This document shows positions 26,901-32,230 of a DNA stretch of 64,000 bases, piece after piece. How positions within the stretch are numbered: position 1 is the stretch's first letter; every line of letters starts with the position of its first letter. The position numbers were made by a program, and so were the translations under genes. The notes below the pieces were generated by a model. That model saw nothing but the letters and a program-made list of their open reading frames with translations. It searched no databases and was not told the origin of the DNA. This DNA is from Brevibacillus formosus (GTDB taxonomy: Bacteria > Bacillota > Bacilli > Brevibacillales > Brevibacillaceae), in assembly GCF_003013405.1 (NCBI RefSeq), contig NZ_PXZL01000003.1, forward strand, positions 1-64,000, given 5' to 3'.

Positions 26901-29031
26901 GTATCTAAAACGTCCTGATCTGACACAAGAACGCTTCGTCGAAAATCCGTTCGCTCACATTCGAGGAGCAAAAATGTACCGCACAGGAGACCTTGTCCGC
27001 TACCTGCAGGACGGCAACATCGAGTTTATCGGTCGTGCCGACGATCAGGTGAGTATCCGTGGTTTCCGTGTCGAGTTGGGCGAGATTGAAACCGCCCTGT
27101 ACAATCACCCTTCTGTCAAAGAAACGATAGTTCTTGCCCGCGAAGATATGCCAGGTGTAAAACGACTGGCCGCGTATGTCGTGCTTGAGGAAGGGGAAGA
27201 GGACCAAGCAGGCAACTTCGACAGCTACCTCAAAGAAATACTGCCGGAGTACATGGTACCAGCCGCATTCGTCATCATGGATGCTCTGCCACTTACTCCA
27301 AATGGCAAAGTAGACCGTCGTGCACTACCTGTACCAGAGTACAAGGTGAGTAATGGAGAATTCGTTGCTCCAGAGACGTTTGTCGAGAGAGTATTGGCAG
27401 AAATATGGAAAAAGGTTCTAGGAGTAGAGCAAGTCGGCATTCACGATAACTTCTTCGAACTCGGTGGTGATTCGATTCTAAGCATTCAGATCGTGGCCCG
27501 CGCAGCCCAATCTGGAATTCGCTTGTCACCGAAGCTCTTGTTCGAAAATCAGTCGATTGCCGAGCTGACACATGCGATCGGGGAGTCGGTAAACATTTTC
27601 GCCGAGCAAGGCATCGTCACAGGAGAAGTGCCACTCCTGCCGATTCAGCGCTGGTTCTTCGAGCAAAAATTGGCAGATCGCAACCACTGGAACCAATCTG
27701 TACTTTTAACGGTCAAACCGATCGATCCAGAAATTTTAAGACAAGCTTTCTATCACTTGCTCGGACATCATGACGCGCTCCGCCTTCGCTTCTACCATCA
27801 GGATGGAGAATGGAAGCAAATCAACGAGGATTGGACAGATATCATTCCATTTACCGTAGAGGAATTGGGGCATTTGCCGTATGAAGAGCAAGTAAAACGA
27901 ATCGGGGATATTTCTGAGGAAGCTCAGGCTAGCTTGCATCTCTCGGAAGGTCCGTTGCTCCGTGCCGTCTACTTCGATTTGGGCAGAGACCAGGAGGGCC
28001 GCTTGCTAATCGTCATTCACCACTTGGCAGTCGATGGTGTGTCCTGGCGCATCATCACCGAAGACTTGAATAAGGCCAGCACCCAACTGCTACAAGGCAA
28101 GCAGGTGCAACTGCCGCCAAAGACCAGCTCCTACAAGTATTGGGCTGAAAAATTGACAGAGCACGCTCAATCGGACAGCCTGCGAGCGGAAGCGGATTAT
28201 TGGTTAAGCAGCCTCGATACAGAAGTAAACGCTCTGCCAAAAGATTATGAGAACGGAAAGAACCGAGAGCTTACTGCCAAGATGGTTTCTGTTGCACTTA
28301 CGCAAGAAGAAACCAAAGTGCTCTTACAGGAATTGCCTTCGATCTACCAAACTCAGATCAATGACGTTTTGCTAACTGCATTGGCAGAAGCCATCTTCGT
28401 CTGGACTGGAAATCAAACCTCCCTCGTCCATTTGGAAGGGCACGGACGTGAAGAGCTCTTCGACGATGTCGATCTCTCCCGTACCTTGGGGTGGTTCACG
28501 AGCATGTATACCATCCTTTTGGACACGAGGGGAACTACCTCACTCAAAGAAGCGCTACAAACGACCAAAGATCAGCTGCGTAGCATTCCGAACAAGGGGA
28601 TCGGCTATGGAATTCTCCGTTACCTGAACGAGGAAATGACTGATAAGTTCAAGTCTTTGCCAAAAGCAGAGATTAGCTTCAACTACCTCGGTCAGCTTGA
28701 TCAGGCAGTCGATGATGCAGAATCCTTGTTTGGCTTTGCAAATGAAGCAAGAGGCGACAACTTCAATCGCAACTCAGAACGTCAGCACCTGCTGGATTTC
28801 GGCAGCTCTGTCGTTGGGGGACAATTGATTGTAACGATCGCCTTCAGTGAAGAGATTTATCGCAAAGAAACCATCAAAGATTTGGCGGATTACTATGTCA
28901 ACGCGCTACGACAATTGATCGAGCTAGGTCAGACGGAGACGACCGCATCACAAACAACTAGTGATCTGTCCGAATTCGGTTGGGATGATGAAGAGATTGC
29001 CGACTTACTTGATCTCATCCAAGACAAGTAA
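5818..29031 (+). CDS. lgrC: Linear gramicidin synthetase subunit C, modules 7-12
   Basis: A 7737-residue NRPS with six modules: C-A-T, C-A-T-E, C-A-T, C-A-T-E, C-A-T, C-A-T-E. Carrier serines are near 1005, 2068, 3581, 4642, 6160 and 7219. The condensation or epimerisation HHxxxDG motifs are near 140, 1197, 2256(E), 2730, 3773, 4830(E), 5303, 6352 and 7401(E). The A codes read DAFWLGGTFK (Val), DAFWLGGTFK (Val), DVAMVGCVCK (aromatic, unusual), DAWFLGQVVK (Leu), DVSTIGCVTK (Trp-like) and DAWFLGQVVK (Leu), predicting Val-D-Val-aromatic-D-Leu-Trp-D-Leu, as in residues 7-12 of linear gramicidin. The protein begins directly with a C domain of the D-donor type, so it accepts the peptide from LgrB. 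The ATG is preceded by AAAGGGG about 10 bases upstream. I remember the B. parabrevis protein as about 7750 aa, so this is a full-length homologue. The frame is unbroken. Confidence 0.93.
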   Translation: MGDFTDLYTLSPLQEGMLFHSLYSEGSAYMVQNIAILTGELDIVNFEKAWNKVVQRHSILRTGFLWEEVEKPLQVVFESVPFSIHQEDWSHHTDEEQKTMLTSFLQKEKEVGFDLSEAPLMRVTVIKKAKDVHQFIWTFHHLLLDGWSSPILFQEVLDFYEAYCQGKDLRLPQPKPFKDYISWLRRQDKTESEKFWRKFLASVESPTPLPFESYPLRDSEQEKGIHESTRALTDEVSKALLKLARTYKVTINTIIQGAWAILLSRLSGEESVVYGVTGSGRPSDLPGVEQMVGMFINTLPMKTKVEPEQTLDQWFKELQDQQSRVRQYEYSPLVDIQGWTDVPRGLPLFESIFVFENYPLGEGEEREFGFSISHVEHFQEVDNPLTIVGIPGEQFRIKMIYRTDRFEQAAIERTLDQMASILMAIVENPKQRLSSISFLSQEERQHLLVGLNDTASDYPRDKTVPQLFAETAAQYPDRIAVVAGEEQLTYAELEAKANQLANYLQKQGVETGTFVGLSVERSSDMLVGMLGILKAGGAYVPLDPAYPQERLAFMLADAQISILLTQEHLSDRWQGQELTILNLDLAEEKWTEESTVAPQVDISADSLAYVIYTSGSTGTPKGVLVVHRGIVRLIKNTNYVTITEEDVFLQASTVSFDAATFEIWGALLNGAKLVLMPPHQPSLDELGETIQNQKVTTLWLTAGLFTVMVDHKVEYLRGVRQLLVGGDVVSASHVRRVLSLGGTTVINGYGPTENTTFTCCNPVTELPESVNSFPIGRPISNTTVYVLDKHQQPVPLGAAGELYIGGDGLALGYLNNPELTAERFVENPFDPQGGSRLYRTGDLVRYLPDGTIAFIGRIDNQVKIRGFRIELGEVEAALSLHPSVNEVVVMVREINPGEKHITAYLTVSGENTLETSDIRAWTKTKLPEFMRPSFYIFLDAMPLTANGKIDRKQLPEPEWTNPASDKGYMEPRNQVEELIANIWSQVLGVEKVGIHDNFFELGGHSLLATRVISRLREAFGIEQTVRSIFEHPTIAAWSEQGAALHLGEKEAIGGSIQPVSRQRNLPLSFAQQRLWFFDQFMPESPMYNIPSALRLQGELDIVAWENSLQAIILRHESLRTTFHEIDGQSIQVIHPHLDWKMDILDLRDLSAETKEKKIEQLAEAEAARAFSLGQGPLIRATMIQTDDQSYVFLINMHHIISDGWSMGIFYRELLANYEAFSKQETPELADLPIQYADFATWQREWLDGEILEQQVAYWKEKLSGAEPLLALPTDRSRPAVQSYKGAIYTKTFSADLLAKLKVLSQESNSTLFMTLLAAFQTLLYRYSGQEDIVVGSPVAGRNRQETENLIGFFVNTLALRTNVTGDVTFTELLARVRETALEAYAHQDLPFEKLVDELQLERSLSYSQLFQIMFVLQNFPLEEATTSGIQLTPLDSERHLTTSKFDLTLTMREQADGLVASFEYSTDLFDRSTIERMTGHLQNLLEAIIAQPEQSIEKLDLLRESERNKQVIELNNTASDYPRDKTVPQLFAETAAQYPNRIAVVAGEEQLTYAELEAKANQLANYLQKQGVEKGTFVGLCVERSSDMLVGMLGILKAGGAYVPLDPAYPQERLAFMLADAQISILLTQEHLADRWQGQELSILNLDLAEEKWTEESTVAPQVDMSADSLAYVIYTSGSTGTPKGVLVVHRGIVRLIKNTNYVTITEEDVFLQASTVSFDAATFEIWGALLNGAKLVLMPPHQPSLDELGETIQNQKVTTLWLTAGLFTVMVDHKVEYLRGVRQLLVGGDVVSASHVRRVLSLGGTTVINGYGPTENTTFTCCNPVTELPESVNSFPIGRPISNTTVYVLDKHQQPVPMGAAGELYIGGDGLALGYLNNPELTAERFVENPFDPQGGSRLYRTGDLVRYLPDGTIAFIGRIDNQVKIRGFRIELDEIETVLQSHPAVKETVIMVREDTLGDKRLAAYLVFAEEKEVTHNEMRFYLKDKLPEYMIPSAFVKLDSFPLTPNGKVDRRALPIPDYSRNEADSGYVAPTTEMEIKLAEIWKSVLGVANLGIYDNFFELGGDSILSIQIVARANHSGIRFTPKQLFENQTIAELLRVVTDFSQATDTKWKNEQGTVTGNVPLTPIQKWFFDSNQPSLHHWNQSVLLTVQQPVDLVVLEQTIKCLLTHHDALRMRFSYHDSMWTQMMNGLEENVPFRSVDLSKLPKQEQESRLEEISQEVQASLNITEGHVVQAVYFNMGEEQAGRLLLVIHHLVVDGVSWRILLEDLQNTYDQIANGQDVQMPAKTTSFKMWAEQLVAYANSDAIQKEKEYWLKQDHEASLLPIDHLYEPSQNTEATTKQVTFSLDAGETRALLQETLSPYRLKINDVLLAALTKAMHRWTGKQTLSFHLEGHGREDILEGADLSRTVGWFTSMYPVQLTLDQTKPWSELLKAVKEELRAIPQNGVGYGILHYLSQDDELKEQLKSRMKPEISFNYLGQFDQVVSSHSKFGMASESRGSNLAPDSIRAHLIDVNSVISGEQLHVTWFYNENIHEKSTVEAVARDYMDALREIMAHCRSEEAGGYTPSDFPLSRLDQRTIDTYVGRDHSIENIYPLTPLQEGMLFHSLYEQEGGDYVVQFSMTIHHLQVDALQQAWQKVIDRHSILRTSFIWDGVVNPHQIVRKQVRVAVDERDLRHLPTDRQKAALDAFLEEDRKRNFSITEPPLMRLTLFRLSSEAYRFIWSFHHVLLDGWSLPLVLKDWFAAYQALAEGRDIQLGAVQPFSQYVAWIQRQDMQAAERFWRNHLKGIYGPTPINLGQALQSIGEPKTYDERFIRFSAEFTEHLQSFARQHQVTLNTIIQSAWGMILGAYSGEADVVFGATGSGRPADLHGVENMVGLFINTLPVRITLDPTKTVRVWLRELQEMQLEIRQYEYTPLVDIQSWSEFERNTSLFESIFIFENYPIDESVKEVDNSIQISDVDSAEQTNYPLTVVCGPGKEFVLKIVFDQNRFDPVRIERVLEQMTLLLRSMTANPDQPLADVCMISESEQEQVLVEWNETKVDYPTGLCIHQAFEHQVKKTPDAIGLMYKEMAMTYAELNQRANQLAHHLLAQGVKPDTLVGICIERSPEMIVGILGVMKAGAAYVPIDPAHPLERIAYMIEDSQANIVLTQQSLANHLLTTKAQVICLDSNALDNEPVYDVVSGITEQNLAYVIYTSGSTGLPKGVMVEHHSAMNMAYYLIELFQVQPTSRVLQLCSFSFDVSVAEIVMALISGATLVIEDREMLLPGPELISVLQEKQITTVMTVPAVLAALPDADLPDLKTLVIGGEAPSYELIARYANHRQFFNCYGPTEATVCTTLMLMDTNLTNTPIGRPIANATIYVLDANLKPVPIGVPGELYIGGKGLARGYWNRPELTAERFITHPFGAEGERLYRTGDQVRYLQDGNLEFLGRIDNQVKIRGFRIELGEIENALRKHSAIREAVITVRDNRLAAYLIAMGEEKPATEDIALYLKETLPDYMIPAGIVWMEAIPLTVNGKVDHRALPTPDWGILTTQQEYVAPRTPTEEIVANIWTQVLSVGQVGIHDDFFERGGHSLLATQAISRMRQAFGVDMPLRMLFDYPTTAVISEKITALLQGEASLTDIPLVPVSRDEHLPLSFAQQRLWFLDKLLPDSSVYNIPSAVRLMGELDVEAWDRSLKLIIQRHESLRTTFSDINGEAVQVIHPKIEWNLERIDLRDWNEEEQETEALRLAIEDAEQSFHLNQGPLLRAKLICMDEQAHVFLLNLHHIIADGWSMSVFMGELVSIYEALSAGETPQLAEMPLQYADYATWQRNWLQGEVLEQQLAYWKKQLGDAEPLLRLPTDRPRPAVQSHNGAMHTIRLPEKLLADLKTLSREEGSTLFMTLLAAFQTLLYRYSGQKDILVGSPVAGRNRQEMESLIGFFINTLVMRTDMSGEPTFRDLLAKVRETALEAYAHQDLPFEKLVDELELERSLSYSPLFQVMFVLQNIPMDVQELSQIRIEPFHRGQEGVSAKFDITLTTVEAPDGLIATFEYNTDLFDPATIERMGNHFSNLLEAISVNPMQPVTAIPLLSDTEKEQLLHQWNDTNVPFERETCVHERVAQIAQDLPDQLAVVSEEGQITYAELDAKANQVANYLQKQGVSSETLVGICVERSIDMLIGQLGILKAGGAYVPMDTAYPQERLAFMMKDANMPVVLTQERLLERLPEGTASFICLDRDWTIISEESSETPNMAMTTENLAYVIYTSGSTGTPKGVEIEHAALLNLIFWHQRSYSVDSNDRASQIAGTAFDASVWEIWPYLTKGATLYLPSEEIRLVPEELRDWLVASGITISFLPTPLAERLLTLEWPTDTRLRYMLTGGDKLHDYPPATMPFTLVNQYGPTENAVVATAGVVPTVATHVFAPSIGRPIDNVQVYVLDEKRKPVPIGVAGELYIAGDSLARGYLKRPDLTKERFVANPYSQKPGARMYRTGDLVRYLPDGNIDFIGRADDQVSIRGFRVELGEIETALYTHPAVKETIVLVREDIPGVKRLAAYVVLGEKQEIQASDFRSYLKEKLPEYMVPAAFVIMDNLPLTPNGKVDRQALPVPDLLRNETEGSFATPTTAIEAALADIWKKVLGIDNVGIYDNFFELGGDSILSIQIVSRANQAGIRLTPKQLLRNQTIAELASVVTETGGIQAIKIQAEQGILTGEVPLTPIQSWFFTTEQPSIHHWNQSLLLTVQHPVDLTVLENVIENLLTHHDALRMRYDHTERGWTQHMEGRPETIPFRSVDLSAVPEEEQADRLEQIANEVQSSQHVSEGPVFQAVYFHLGADQPGRLLIVAHHLVIDGVSWRILLEDLQTAYEQLVNDQPVQFPAKTTSFKSWAEQLQSYANSEAIEPEKAFWLGQSDEVSPLPIDRAFEPSQNTDATSKQVSLALTIEETRALLQDTLSPYRLQINDVLLTAFTKAMNRWTGEKIVAVHLEGHGREEIIEGADLSRTVGWFTSMYPVQLSIDPSKPWGDALKAVKEQLRSIPKKGVGYGILQYLSQDEELKKLLSEKPKPEISFNYLGQFDQIVQDESRFGMAQESRGSNLGKDTIRQHLIDVNSVITGEQLHVTWIYSENIHEESTIQELACNYLEALREIIAHCQSEEAGGYTPSDFPLARMDQRAIDKHLGQDRLIENVYPLSPLQGGMLFHSLYEQEGGDYIVHFAMTMEGLRVDAFEQAWQKVVDRHTILRTYFVWEGSEAHQIVRKQVKASVEKIDLRHLTSEQQKTELAHYLEADRRRNFEIASPPLMRWTLFHLREGIYRFTWSFHHVLLDGWSVPIVLKDWFSAYVAIAEDREVSYSFVQPFSAYIDWVQRQDLSAAEHFWREQLKGFHEATPLAMSNHSGGQENMPKVYEEKEIRLSAEMTSRLQAFVRTHQLTLNTLVQGAWALILSRYGATDDVVFGATVSGRPADLPTVEGMVGLFINTLPIRVWIDANKSVREWLREIQEHQVELRQFEFTPLVDIQGWSEMARNAALFESIFIFENYPIGESVKDEHNQLQLSDVETMEQTNYPITVVCGPGKEFILKIKYDQSRFSSENIERVLHQMSYLLESMMAKPEQCLAEVSMISESELQQVLVEWNDTSMDYPTQLCIHQAFEKQVEKTPDAIALVYKKTELTYAELNKRANQLAHRLIAMGVQPDKLVGICVERSFEMIIAFLGVMKAGAAYVPIDPAHPQERIAYMIEDSQANILLTQVSLKDMLPVPAKQVICLDSDELADEPTTNVDSSVNEHHLAYVIYTSGSTGLPKGVMVEHHSVINLTHALIHSFQIDATSRVLQFTSFSFDVSVSEIAMTLLAGATLVIEDRELLLPGPELIQVLQEQRITIVTMAASVVSALPQAELPDLKTLIVGGEALSRELVARHAKDRQFFNCYGPTETTVTATLTRCENNGQNPSIGRPIANVEVYVLDAYLQPVAIGVPGELYIGGKGIARGYWNRPELTKERFINHPFGKEGERLYRTGDLVRYTEDGQLEFLGRIDDQVKIRGYRIELGEIENRLRQHPAVQNVVVIAREDREGDKRLAAYLVAANEQQPGDAELVHYLKETLPEYMVPTGYVWMAEIPLTVNGKVNRRALPAPEWGQGETEKEYVAPRTPTEEIIAHIWSQVLSVEGIGIYDDFFQLGGHSLLATQTVSRLKETFGVEVPLRALFENPSVAQMSEKLTGLLEAKSNVASIPLVPVSRDQHLPLSFAQQRLWFLDRLMPNSALYNIPSAMRMQGHLNIHAWERSLQMIIERHESLRTTFTDINGEAMQVIHPEIAWSLGKIDLRDLPEEARDNEVHRLEREEATKPFDLSTGPLLRATIIQIGEENFVFLLNMHHIVSDGWSMNIFIRELVAIYEALCKEETPQLTDMPLQYADFAAWQREWLQGEALEQQLAYWKAKLSGSEPLLALPTDRPRPPVQTYNGALYTTSFPTELVEKLHALSRQEGATLFMTLLAAFQILLHRYSGQDDIIVGSPVAGRNRQETESLIGFFINTLAMRTDMSGAPTFRELLARVRESALEAYTHQDLPFEKLIDELELERSLSYSPLYQVMFALQNFEMQTHELEGIRIAPFESKSQEVMSKYDISLTMAEIPNGLIATFDYNTDLFDQTTMERMVNHFHHLLEGIVAQPDRSILTLPLLRPDEREQLILTWNNTAANYTYEKTVHELVAEMTRKMPNQLAVVSKEGSLTYAELDSKANQLANYLQQQGVTTETLVGICVERSVEMLIGQLGILKAGGAFVPMDPSYPKERLAFMMDDTNMPIVLTQERLLEALPTGDATFICLDIDWDLIATESTESPEITTTTNNLAYVIYTSGSTGTPKGVEIEQRALLNLIYWHQQAYNVTPEDKASQIAGTAFDAAVWEIWPYLTAGATLYLPHEEIRLVPEKLRDWLVDSGITISFLPTPLAESLMSIEWPSDSDLRYMLTGGDKLHHYPSAHLPFTLVNQYGPTENAVVATAGIVPVQAGQIAAPTIGRPIDNVQVYVLDAKLQPVPIGVAGELYIAGNSLGRGYLKRPDLTQERFVENPFAHIRGAKMYRTGDLVRYLQDGNIEFIGRADDQVSIRGFRVELGEIETALYNHPSVKETIVLAREDMPGVKRLAAYVVLEEGEEDQAGNFDSYLKEILPEYMVPAAFVIMDALPLTPNGKVDRRALPVPEYKVSNGEFVAPETFVERVLAEIWKKVLGVEQVGIHDNFFELGGDSILSIQIVARAAQSGIRLSPKLLFENQSIAELTHAIGESVNIFAEQGIVTGEVPLLPIQRWFFEQKLADRNHWNQSVLLTVKPIDPEILRQAFYHLLGHHDALRLRFYHQDGEWKQINEDWTDIIPFTVEELGHLPYEEQVKRIGDISEEAQASLHLSEGPLLRAVYFDLGRDQEGRLLIVIHHLAVDGVSWRIITEDLNKASTQLLQGKQVQLPPKTSSYKYWAEKLTEHAQSDSLRAEADYWLSSLDTEVNALPKDYENGKNRELTAKMVSVALTQEETKVLLQELPSIYQTQINDVLLTALAEAIFVWTGNQTSLVHLEGHGREELFDDVDLSRTLGWFTSMYTILLDTRGTTSLKEALQTTKDQLRSIPNKGIGYGILRYLNEEMTDKFKSLPKAEISFNYLGQLDQAVDDAESLFGFANEARGDNFNRNSERQHLLDFGSSVVGGQLIVTIAFSEEIYRKETIKDLADYYVNALRQLIELGQTETTASQTTSDLSEFGWDDEEIADLLDLIQDK
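8980..13550 (+). other. NRPS module 8 (C-A-T-E): D-Val
   Basis: The C domain is of the L-donor type (SFAQQRLWF, HHIISDG). The A code DAFWLGGTFK specifies Val. The carrier is GGDS with Ser codon 12019. The E domain has HHLVVDG at about 12583. Predicted D-Val at position 8. Confidence 0.85.
13580..16690 (+). other. NRPS module 9 (C-A-T): aromatic residue, unusual code
   Basis: The D-donor type C domain has HHVLLDG at about 14005. The A code reads DVAMVGCVCK, sharing the DV, GC and V framework of the Trp-type codes of modules 11 and 13 but differing at positions 239, 278, 299 and 331. The carrier core is ERGGHS instead of ELGGHS (Ser codon 16558). Trp is expected from the linear gramicidin order, but the code alone does not settle Trp versus Phe or Tyr. 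Confidence 0.7.
16700..21280 (+). other. NRPS module 10 (C-A-T-E): D-Leu
   Basis: L-donor type C domain with HHIIADG. The A code DAWFLGQVVK differs from the standard Bacillus Leu code DAWFLGNVVK only by Gln for Asn. The carrier is GGDS with Ser codon 19741 and the E domain has HHLVIDG at about 20305. Predicted D-Leu at position 10. Confidence 0.82.
21300..24420 (+). other. NRPS module 11 (C-A-T): Trp-like
   Basis: D-donor type C domain with PLQGGMLFHSL and HHVLLDG (about 21724). The A code is DVSTIGCVTK. The carrier is GGHS with Ser codon 24295. In linear gramicidins residue 11 is the naturally variable aromatic position (Trp, Phe or Tyr in gramicidins A, B and C). Confidence 0.78.
24430..28960 (+). 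other. NRPS module 12 (C-A-T-E): D-Leu
   Basis: L-donor type C domain (HHIVSDG at about 24871), A code DAWFLGQVVK (Leu), carrier GGDS with Ser codon 27472, and E domain HHLAVDG at about 28018. The acidic tail ending the protein after the E domain is the likely docking segment to LgrD. Confidence 0.82.
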
Positions 29032-29044
29032 TGAATACCAACTG

Positions 29045-29085
29045 CATAGAGGCGTCAAACATGGCGCCTCTATGGCAAATTTTTT
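29045..29085 (+). terminator. Hairpin plus T-run between lgrC and lgrD
   Basis: A perfect 10-bp stem (CATAGAGGCG at 29045-29054 and CGCCTCTATG at 29065-29074) with a 10-base loop is followed within 6 bases by six T residues (29080-29085). The layout is that of an intrinsic terminator, sitting in the 74-base gap inside an operon whose downstream gene must be transcribed. Partial termination or a message-stability role is inferred. Confidence 0.6.
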
Positions 29086-29105
29086 ATGGGAGTGGGCAGG
29101 AGAAG

Positions 29106-32100
29106 ATGAATAACATTGAAACGTATTATCCCGTTACTCCTTTGCAGCAAGGTCTCATTTTCCACAGCTTGTTGGAACCAGAGTCCGGAGCCTATATCGT
29201 ACAGATGGGGTTGAAGCTGCAAGGTCCCTTGAACATTCCGTTATTCGAACAGGCATGGCAATGCCTCGTAGACAGACACGCTATTTTTCGCACCCGATTT
29301 GTTGGCGGTAAAGTAAAAGAATACGTCCAGGTTGTCTTGAAAGAGCTGAAGGTTTCCCTGGTGGAACATGACATTATTCATCTTTCCTCCTCCGAGCAAG
29401 AGTCGTTTCTTCATACCTTTGCCAAAGATGATCGCAAACGTGGTTTCAATATCGAAGAAGCGCCGTTGATGAGATTAAATCTGTTCCGTTTGAGTAGTAA
29501 TACCTTTCATTTTTCGTGGACTCTTCACCACGTGCTGATAGACGGATGGAGTATGCCGCTAGTCTTCGGGGAAGTGTTTGCGGCGTACAACATGCTATGC
29601 AAAGGGCAGCCTGTACAACTTCCTCCGGTTAAATCTTACCGCGACTACATCGTCTGGCTGAAAAAGCAGGACTTGAAGCAAGCGGAGGCGTTTTGGCGCA
29701 CGTATCTACAAGGATTTACGGAAACCACGCCACTTTCATTCGGTCGAGCTTATAAAAATCCGTACCTTGATCAGAAAAATTACCGGGAGCTAGATCTGAC
29801 CGTTTCCGAGACAATTTCCAAATCATTACAGACATTGGCTCGTCAACATCGCCTAACGGTTAACACGATTGTGCAAGGCGCATGGGCACTGCTGTTGAAT
29901 CGCTACAGTGGACAGGACGACATTATTTTCGGCGCCACTGTATCCGGACGTCCTGCCGATTTGCCTGGGGTCGAGACGATGATTGGTCTGTTTATTAATA
30001 CACTCCCTGTCCGCGTGCAGGTAAAAGCGGAGGAGAGCGTAATCAATTGGCTCAAATCTCTGCAACAACAGCAAGCCGACTTCCGCCAGTACGAATATAC
30101 CCCACTCGTGGAAATCCAAGGCTGGAGCGACTTGCCGCGTGGACAATCCCTGTTTGAGAGCATTCTCGTCTTTGAAAATACTCCTGTCGGAAATGCTAGC
30201 GGCGGCGGTGGAGAGAGTGAGCTTTCGATCGTGGATGTACATTCCGAGGAGCAAACCAATTATCCATTTACTCTGGTTGCGGCGTCAGGCAAAACAATAG
30301 ACATCAAAGTCAAATTTGATGAGAGTCAGTTTGAGCTTTCATCTATTGAGCGGGTTCTGGACCAGCTTCATTCCCTCCTGATCTCTATCGCCAAAAACGC
30401 CAAGCAACGGATTGCCGACCTTTCGATGATCAGCGAAAACGAGCGTGAACAGGTTCTCGTCCAGTGGAACCAGACGGCGAAGGAATTTCCGAGCGGCCTG
30501 TGCGTTCATCAGGCGTTTGAACAACAAGTGGAAAAATCACCAGATGCGATTGCCGTTACCTATAAAAACGTGGAGCTAACCTACAAGGAACTAAACGAGC
30601 GAGCAAACCAACTGGCCCATCAGCTCGTAAGCAAAGGGGTAAAACCGGATACACTTGTCGGCATATGCGTGCATCGTTCCCCTGAGATGATCATCGGCAT
30701 ACTCGGCGTTTTAAAATCGGGAGCTGCCTACGTACCGATTGACCCGGCTTACCCGCAAGAACGCATCGCCTATATGATCGAGGATTCTCAAACAAATGTG
30801 TTGTTGACCCAGCAGTCTCTCATGGACATCTTGCCAGCAATACAGGCGAATGTCATTTGTTTAGACAGCAATCCGCTAACGAATGAACCTATCGCCAACG
30901 TTGCTTGCAAGGTCACAGAGCATAATCTTGCCTACGTCATCTATACTTCTGGTTCAACAGGGCAGCCAAAAGGGGTAATGGTAGAGCACCACAGTGTGAT
31001 AAACATGGCTCATGCCTTGATCGATGCTTTTGATATTCAGCCAACCAGTCGTGTTCTGCAATTTACTTCGTTTAGCTTTGACGTATCGGTGTCCGAGATT
31101 GTGATGGCCTTACTCGCTGGTGCGACCCTAGTCATCGAGGATCGAGAATCCCTTTTGCCGGGCCCTGAGCTGATCCACGTTTTGCAAGAACAACGCATTA
31201 CCACCGTATCCATGGTTTCTTCCGTATTGGCAGCACTGCCTGAAGCTGACCTGCCTGATCTAAGAACCTTGATTGTAGGCGGAGAAGCTCCGAGCCGTGA
31301 ACTTGTGGCACGCTATGCAGCGAACCGCCAGTTCTTCAACTGCTACGGTCCAACGGAAGCAACGGTCTGCTCCACTATGATGCGTTGCGAAGCTGGAATG
31401 AGCAATCCGCCTATCGGTCGGCCAATTGCCAACGCGACTATGTTCGTTTTGGATGCAAATAGGCAGCCTGTGCCTATCGGCGTACCAGGTGAACTGTATA
31501 TCGGAGGAAAAGGCTTGGCTCGCGGCTACTGGAATCGTCCGGAACAAACAGAAGAGCGCTTTATCACGCATCCGTTTGGCAAAGAAGGGGAGCTACTCTA
31601 TCGGACGGGCGACTTGGTTCGCTATCTGGAAGACGGCAATCTCGAATTCCTTGGACGCATGGATGATCAAGTCAAGATTCGCGGGTACCGCATTGAATTG
31701 GGTGAGATTGAGAATTCGCTCAGACAGCATCCTGCGGTCCATGAAGCTGTGGTCATCGTTCGTGAAGAAAAGGCGGGAGGCAAACGCTTGGCCGCTTATC
31801 TGGTAGCAACGGGAGACACGCCAACCACGGAGGAGCTCGCTCTTTTCCTGAAAGAATCGTTGCCTGAATACATGATACCAGCAGGCTTTGTCTGGCTAGA
31901 GACGATACCACTCACGGTTAATGGAAAAGTAGACCGACGGGCACTGCCAGTACCAGATTGGGGACAACTTTCCACGCAGCGTAATTATGTTGCCCCTCGC
32001 ACTCCAACAGAGGAGCTGGTAGCCAACATCTGGTCGCAGGTTCTCTCGGTAGAACGAGTTGGCAGCTACGACGATTTCTTTGAGCTTGGAGGCCATTCTC

Positions 32101-32230
32101 TTTTGGCTACGCAAACCATCTCCCGCATAAAAGAAGCGTTTAGCGTTGATTTACCGCTCCGTGCTCTATTTGAATATTCGACAGTCAACCGACTCAGCGA
32201 ATTGATTGTATCCATGAACGAGGACGAATC
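29106..32230 (+). other. NRPS module 13 (C-A-T): Trp-like
   Basis: N-terminal D-donor type C domain (PLQQGLIFHSL, HHVLIDG). A code DVSSIGCVCK. Carrier GGHS with Ser codon 32097. Expected Trp13 of linear gramicidin. Confidence 0.78.

Noticed and set aside
29031..29105. In-frame upstream extension of lgrD, starting at an ATG that overlaps the lgrC stop
   Set aside because: The 25 extra codons consist mostly of the hairpin; the ATG at 29106 has a nearby AGGAG and begins the conserved C-domain sequence.
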